From Candidatus Zixiibacteriota bacterium (GTDB lineage Bacteria > Zixibacteria > MSB-5A5 > JAABVY01), in assembly GCA_011056555.1 (NCBI GenBank), contig DSEQ01000001.1, forward strand, positions 23,766-87,765: a stretch of DNA of 64,000 bases. The letters run 5' to 3'. Both the position numbers and the translations under genes were made by a program. This document shows, piece by piece, positions 59,633 through 64,000 of the stretch. Numbering within the stretch: the first letter of the stretch is position 1; each line of letters starts with the position of its first letter. The notes under the pieces are model-generated. The model was not told the origin of the DNA. It did not search any database and saw only the letters and a program-made list of their open reading frames with translations.

Positions 59633-61981
59633 TCAATCTTTGACACAACGAACTGAACATCCGGATTTTTTATCAAATAAGAAACGCCAGACCTGCTCGT
59701 AATTATTGTAAAGCTGACGAATAAATGCTGAAAAGTCACTGTCCTCGGTGGAGGTCCAGAAGGTGGTATAGAGAAATAGCCCTTCGAACAGCGCAAAGGG
59801 ATGGCGCATTCCTGCCGGCAATGCTGTAAAACCGCTTTCGTTCGTAGCGCCAGTATTTGGTGCATACCAATGGATTGTGCCTGCCTCTTTTAATTTGCCG
59901 CCCTCATCAGTCCCACGCCAACCCGTGGCATCGGCCTCTGCCTGGCTCATTCCAAGATACATCTCCAGCTGCTTCCACTCTTCATCAGTAGGCACATGCC
60001 AGCCCTCCGGAGCCAACCCGCGAGGGTCATCGATGGCATACCAGTTGTATAATCTGCCATATACATCAGAGTTGGCATCATCATTATCATAATCACAATA
60101 AGCTGCAGCGGTGAGCTCCATCCACTCAATATCATCGGTAACATTCGGAATCGGGTCACCGTTCCGGAAGTGCGTTACCTTCAAGTTCTCCATCATCCAG
60201 CATTGATCCCCAATTTGAATTGCCGGATAGACATTACCATCTATATCGGTAACCGAAGTGCATTCACCAGGACCAGGTCCTGAACCCGGACCGCAATCCG
60301 GAATGCCGTCATCATTGGGATCGCAGGGATCATAGCCGCCGATGAAAACGAAGTTAATAATTGCGACGGCGTCGCTAATGTTACAATTGTCATCGCATGT
60401 ACAGTCGCCTGATTCCAATGGATCAGGCGCACCGCCTCCAATAAAGACATAATTTGTAATGTAAACGGCATCACTTACATTGACAGTCTGGTCGTCTGTA
60501 ACGTCACAGCACAGATAAGGGCTCTGGATTTCAAGCACAACCTCCGCAAGCTGCGGAGAATTGGAGGCCTCCGCACACGAGACTGTGATCGTATCATAAT
60601 GTGTTCCCAGCGCAAGGCCGCTCGGGTCCACAGTGAATGTTACCGTTGAAGGCGCAGTACCGCTTACAATATCGAGCGATAGCCATAAATAATTATTGTC
60701 AGCAGTCCAGTTCAGTTCACCGTCTCCGCCATTGGTTATTCCCAGATCATCTGTTTGCTGGGGATCCATATATGTCATGGTGTAACTGAAAAGCACCTGA
60801 TCAAGGACGATTTCAGGAGGAACAGCGATGTCCAGCGTGACCTCAACAAATTGCGGCGAATTGACCGCCCCCTCGGCTGCAATTTCAATTGAATCGAGAT
60901 AAGTTCCTGCAGTCAGACCGGCCAGGTCAACACTTACATCAAGCGTGGCAGGACCAGTTCCTGATGGTGGCACAACGTCCAGCCAGCTGGAATCATTTGA
61001 GGCTGTCCAGTTAAGCTCACCTCCGCCGGTATTTTCGATGTAAATATTTTGTACATCATTATTGATTCCGCCCTCAACTCCCTCAAACAGCAGTGAGGCC
61101 GGTGTTACCGAGAGGTCGGGAGGTTCGGTGAGATTAAGGGTAACTATAACCTCCTGGGGTGAATTAGTCGCTCCCGGCGCTTCCACCAGAATTGTATCAA
61201 CATATGTATCCGCCGTCAGCCCGCTTATGGTTACAGAGACATCGACATCAGCAGCGGGTGGTACGGATCCGGAAGTCGCTGAAAGCCCGAACCAGGTGGC
61301 ATCCTCCGTAGCTGTCCAGGCCATATCTCCAGATTGCGCATTGGAAATATTGAATGATTGTGGAGACGGGTCTGTGCCTCCGACAGTGGCCTCGAAAGTC
61401 AGGGCCGTAGGGCTCACCACAAGCTCCGACGATATTCCCGTCCCGACAGTAATTGTCCCGGCCACAAATTCCGGATATATTGATACACCATTACCATTGG
61501 TAAGTATATAATCTCCTGCAGGCGGGAAATAGCCGGAGTCAATTTCAATCACATGATCCGGAGCATTGGCATCCAGGGTGAACCATAACGTCCCCAGCAG
61601 TCCGGATTCGCCTGGAAGGATATAATTGGGATACATAAGAACAAATCCGATAACTCCGAGATTTTGCGCATCATCGTGATAAGATCCGTTCCAAGCGATA
61701 TTACCCCAAGCCAGGCCTCCTGTCAGCCTGACCGAGTCAATTGTGACATAATCGCCGGGATCAAAGTAGTGTCCCAGAGATGCCGCAGAAATTTGGTCAT
61801 CCATATTTCCTGGATTCCCTGTGACTACAAGGTTGACAGGCAGGCCGAATTTAACCGGATTCACAGGATCGGGGTCAACCTGAATACTGACGATCTTTAC
61901 CGTGTCTTCGTTCTGCGCCTGCAGCGCCGCAGGCATTAATAGAAGATAGAAGACCACGGCAATAAATATAGCATTACGCAT
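59633..61981 (-). CDS. Secreted multidomain protein: BACON repeats, dockerin-like, FISUMP
   Basis: 782 aa from ATG 61981 (GGAGGT 6 nt upstream; frame extends to 62014). Signal peptide, then a cohesin-like/Ig-like N-terminal region (about 20-180), three BACON-type repeats, each with the pattern WTA...W..L..SGT....V.V..SGLTAGTY (about 185-500), a dockerin-like double repeat (CCDVTDDQTVNVSDAVYI and CTCDDNCNISDAVAIINFVF in part), a short Gly/Pro linker and a C-terminal FISUMP domain ending SVRCVKD. Probably a cell-surface or secreted binding protein. Confidence 0.82.
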   Translation of the reverse strand: MRNAIFIAVVFYLLLMPAALQAQNEDTVKIVSIQVDPDPVNPVKFGLPVNLVVTGNPGNMDDQISAASLGHYFDPGDYVTIDSVRLTGGLAWGNIAWNGSYHDDAQNLGVIGFVLMYPNYILPGESGLLGTLWFTLDANAPDHVIEIDSGYFPPAGDYILTNGNGVSIYPEFVAGTITVGTGISSELVVSPTALTFEATVGGTDPSPQSFNISNAQSGDMAWTATEDATWFGLSATSGSVPPAADVDVSVTISGLTADTYVDTILVEAPGATNSPQEVIVTLNLTEPPDLSVTPASLLFEGVEGGINNDVQNIYIENTGGGELNWTASNDSSWLDVVPPSGTGPATLDVSVDLAGLTAGTYLDSIEIAAEGAVNSPQFVEVTLDIAVPPEIVLDQVLFSYTMTYMDPQQTDDLGITNGGDGELNWTADNNYLWLSLDIVSGTAPSTVTFTVDPSGLALGTHYDTITVSCAEASNSPQLAEVVLEIQSPYLCCDVTDDQTVNVSDAVYITNYVFIGGGAPDPLESGDCTCDDNCNISDAVAIINFVFIGGYDPCDPNDDGIPDCGPGSGPGPGECTSVTDIDGNVYPAIQIGDQCWMMENLKVTHFRNGDPIPNVTDDIEWMELTAAAYCDYDNDDANSDVYGRLYNWYAIDDPRGLAPEGWHVPTDEEWKQLEMYLGMSQAEADATGWRGTDEGGKLKEAGTIHWYAPNTGATNESGFTALPAGMRHPFALFEGLFLYTTFWTSTEDSDFSAFIRQLYNNYEQVWRFLFDKKSGCSVRCVKD

Positions 61982-62014
61982 TGTACCTCCTACTTTTAAT
62001 AAATCAAAATTCAT

Positions 62015-62437
62015 ACTGCATATTCGATCAACTGCAATACGCAGTCAGGTCATCTAATCAAGGTCCATTGCACATAAGATTTTCCTCCCGCTCGGATAAG
62101 ATAAAATTCGTCTATCCAAGCAGCCATACCCCATTGAACCTGTATCTATTAATGCCCCCGAAAATATAGAATTGTTGGAAAAGACGTTACCGACTTTCCG
62201 ATTAATAAAGGTACTTGCCCCCGTTGCTTTACTTGAAGTATAAAAAATATACTATTTTGAAGGAAAATGTCAAGAAGAAAAAGACTCCCGGAATATGTTT
62301 ATCCCTAATGTGGTTGGCTCTTACTGCTTCCATTGGACTTAAAATGAAGCCATATAGATGAAAGATTTACATTGCCAAATTTTACCTTGAGTAATATTTT
62401 TTGCTTTATATTCAGGAATCCATATCCGGAGGACATT
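62015..62437. other. 423-nt divergent spacer
   Basis: No gene found. Contains the perfect palindrome AGTATA-aaaaa-TATACT (62237-62253) and AT-rich promoter-like sequence between the BACON/FISUMP gene and the ferredoxin-like gene. Confidence 0.45.
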
Positions 62438-63697
62438 ATGGGCCATCTGGCCGGCAAGGATCTTTATCGCAAACTGGGAAAAAAGATCGACGGGCTGACT
62501 GCACGCGCGCCATGGAATGATTCGCTATACGCCATTCTAAAGGAACTTTATTCCGAGGATGAGGCCGAGGTGGCGGTCAAGATGCCCTACGGCGTGCATC
62601 CGCTGGAGTATATCCAGAAGACTACCGGACTCAATAGAGACAAACTCGTGAAGACACTTGAGAGTATGGCGGATAAAGGCCTCGTGATCGATATGTGTCA
62701 TGGTGAGCGTTGTTTTTACACGCTTTCGCCGATGGTGGTAGGAATTTTCGAATTCACCATGATGCGCACCGGAGAAGGCAGCGACCATAAAATCTGGGCG
62801 CGGCTCATGAATGATTATATGCATGGTGATGATTCCTTTTACAGCTCCAACCTTAAGGATAAAAATATCAGCCTACCGCTGCGAACTCTCCCGCATGAAG
62901 AAGCAGTAGACCCGGGCGAATTTTCGGAAATTCTCGATTACGAAAAAGCGACAGAGATCGTTAAATCAGCCAGACGATTTGCAATCGGAATCTGCTCCTG
63001 CCGTCACGAGAAATATCACCTGGGTGAAAAAAAATGCGATGTGCCCCTGGAGATGTGTTCTTCTTTTGATTCTGCCGCCGACTATTTGATTCGGCATAAC
63101 ATGGGTAAAGAGGTGTCGAAGGAAGAGATGCTCGAAAATGTCGCCAAAGCCAGAGATATGCGTCTGGTCTTCAATGCTGACAATGTCAAAAAAGAGGTCG
63201 GCTTTATCTGCATGTGCTGTGGATGCTGCTGTAATGCGCTGGCCGGTATCAAAGAGTACGGTTACCCGAATGCGGTGGTCACATCGAGGTTCATTGCCAA
63301 ACACGACGAAGATGATTGTATCGGATGCGGTGAATGCGCCGAGGCCTGCCCGATCGATGCGATCGCAATGGACGACGATGACAATCCTGTGGTGGATGAA
63401 TCGATATGTATCGGCTGTGGCGTATGTGCGCTTGAGTGCGCAACTGAATCGATGAAGCTCAGGGAGCGTGGCCAGAGAGTGCTTTACCCCGAGGACACAT
63501 TTGAAAGGGTAATCCTGCAATCCCTCAACAATGATACCCTGCAGAACCTGATATTCAACAATCCTCAGAGTAAATCGCACGGTTTCATGCGTGCGGTTGT
63601 CGGTGGATTCTTGAAACTGCCCCCGGTCAAGCAGGCTCTGATGGGTGACAAACTGCGCTCGCGGTTTTTAAGTAAGATGAGAGAAAAGTCCCGGTAG
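62438..63697 (+). CDS. Winged-helix and 2x[4Fe-4S] ferredoxin-like protein
   Basis: 419 aa from ATG 62438 (GGAGGA 6 nt upstream; the frame begins earlier at 62372). N-terminal winged-helix-like region with YIQKTTGLNRDKLVKTLES, then Cys-rich ICSCRHEKYHLG with MCSSFDSAADYLIRH, ICMCCGCCCNAL, and two ferredoxin clusters, CIGCGECAEACP and CIGCGVCALECA. Similar proteins occur in anaerobes; an electron-transfer or regulatory role is inferred. It is a single gene. Confidence 0.75.
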   Translation: MGHLAGKDLYRKLGKKIDGLTARAPWNDSLYAILKELYSEDEAEVAVKMPYGVHPLEYIQKTTGLNRDKLVKTLESMADKGLVIDMCHGERCFYTLSPMVVGIFEFTMMRTGEGSDHKIWARLMNDYMHGDDSFYSSNLKDKNISLPLRTLPHEEAVDPGEFSEILDYEKATEIVKSARRFAIGICSCRHEKYHLGEKKCDVPLEMCSSFDSAADYLIRHNMGKEVSKEEMLENVAKARDMRLVFNADNVKKEVGFICMCCGCCCNALAGIKEYGYPNAVVTSRFIAKHDEDDCIGCGECAEACPIDAIAMDDDDNPVVDESICIGCGVCALECATESMKLRERGQRVLYPEDTFERVILQSLNNDTLQNLIFNNPQSKSHGFMRAVVGGFLKLPPVKQALMGDKLRSRFLSKMREKSR

Positions 63698-63751
63698 ATC
63701 TGAAAAAGCGCAGTGCGCTGCCGGATTTTAATCGCCAATAAGAATATCTTA

Positions 63752-64000
63752 TCAATCCCCGACACAACGAACCGAATACCCGAACTGCTTATAAATATTG
63801 TTGCGGGATATCTCCGAATGATAATAATTAAGATAGCGATACCACACTGTCAGAATATCATAATCTGTCTGGGTCCAGAAAAAAGCATCGAAATGCTCAA
63901 AGTAAAAACGACCGGAGCTGCTGCGGTAGCCGCCGGGTAGCGCAGTAAAACCGCTTTCGTTGGTAGCGCCATTGTTGGGGCTCTGCCAATGGGTTGTATC
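63752..64000 (-). CDS. FISUMP-domain protein, C-terminal part (runs off right edge)
   Basis: About 82 codons visible. The minus strand reads HWQSPNNGATNESGFTALPG, then FFWTQTDYD and the terminal YSVRCVGD before a TGA at 63752-63754. This is the C-terminal half of a FISUMP domain, closely like those of 14597 and 59633. The N-terminus is beyond the window, so signal and partner domains are unknown. Confidence 0.9.
   Translation of the reverse strand, partial: DTTHWQSPNNGATNESGFTALPGGYRSSSGRFYFEHFDAFFWTQTDYDILTVWYRYLNYYHSEISRNNIYKQFGYSVRCVGD

Noticed and set aside
62966..63580. Minus-strand open frame of 204 codons
   Set aside because: Antisense to the ferredoxin-like gene; no motif.

Overview
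The window looks like chromosomal DNA from a Gram-negative bacterium of the FCB superphylum, possibly an uncultured lineage such as Zixibacteria or Latescibacteria. That placement is inference. The support is: YidC has a large periplasmic domain; there is a FadL-type outer-membrane protein and many lipobox lipoproteins; three proteins carry the Fibrobacter-type paralogous (FISUMP) domain, one joined to BACON and dockerin-like repeats; and there is a BshB1-type deacetylase. Genes are dense, mostly in tight operons. No rRNA operon, CRISPR array or transposase was seen.

Layout. 1-7193 (minus): a nearly complete N-type F-ATPase operon in the order atpD-C-Q-[CPA2 antiporter]-R-B-E-F-A-G, with a cation/proton antiporter gene set between atpQ and atpR. 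7505-7577: tRNA-Glu(CTC). 7.7-15.3 kb: single genes (LeuD-like, methyltransferase, truncated ICMT-like fragment, ABC exporter pair, ABM protein, FISUMP lipoprotein) with an AT-rich DUF3800/winged-helix islet at 9.5-11.2 kb. 15.5-28.3 kb: uvrA, FadL-like porin plus a serine-less esterase-like lipoprotein, BshB1-like deacetylase, tricorn-like protease, large ZU5-like lipoprotein. 28.4-32.0 kb: a five-gene operon (SDR, CDP-alcohol phosphatidyltransferase, eukaryote-like PTPS, FolE2, SDR) that could make a tetrahydropterin. 32-38.5 kb: OsmC, cupin, a repeat-rich spacer, a nuclease-like islet (PD-(D/E)xK plus DUF5677-like), an archaeal-type GatD and a DtxR/MntR regulator. 38.6-43.6 kb: a class V aminotransferase, a membrane protein and a CerR-like epimerase divergent from Spt and a GNAT, resembling bacterial ceramide synthesis. 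43.7-48.1 kb: exported nucleosidase, NTF2-like lipoprotein, KptA, MurQ, lipoprotein.

48.2-58.6 kb is the replication-origin neighbourhood: rpmH-rnpA-yidD-yidC-mnmE-mnmG-rsmG-parA-parB-M23 peptidase-bactofilin. It has two parS palindromes (52118, 54197) and a cluster of four DnaA-box-like nonamers (57765-57876), the best oriC candidate. rnpA has no conventional start codon after rpmH; its only usual start lies inside rpmH in another frame. dnaA is not next to rpmH. The right end (58.7-64 kb) holds an SDR, a BACON/dockerin/FISUMP secreted protein, a 2x[4Fe-4S] protein and the tail of a third FISUMP protein.

Several families of short palindromic or direct repeats are dispersed in the intergenic regions, at about 12, 14.5, 32, 34, 45.5, 46.4, 54.1 and 59.6 kb. 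All gene functions are read from protein sequence by recognition only; no database search was run.
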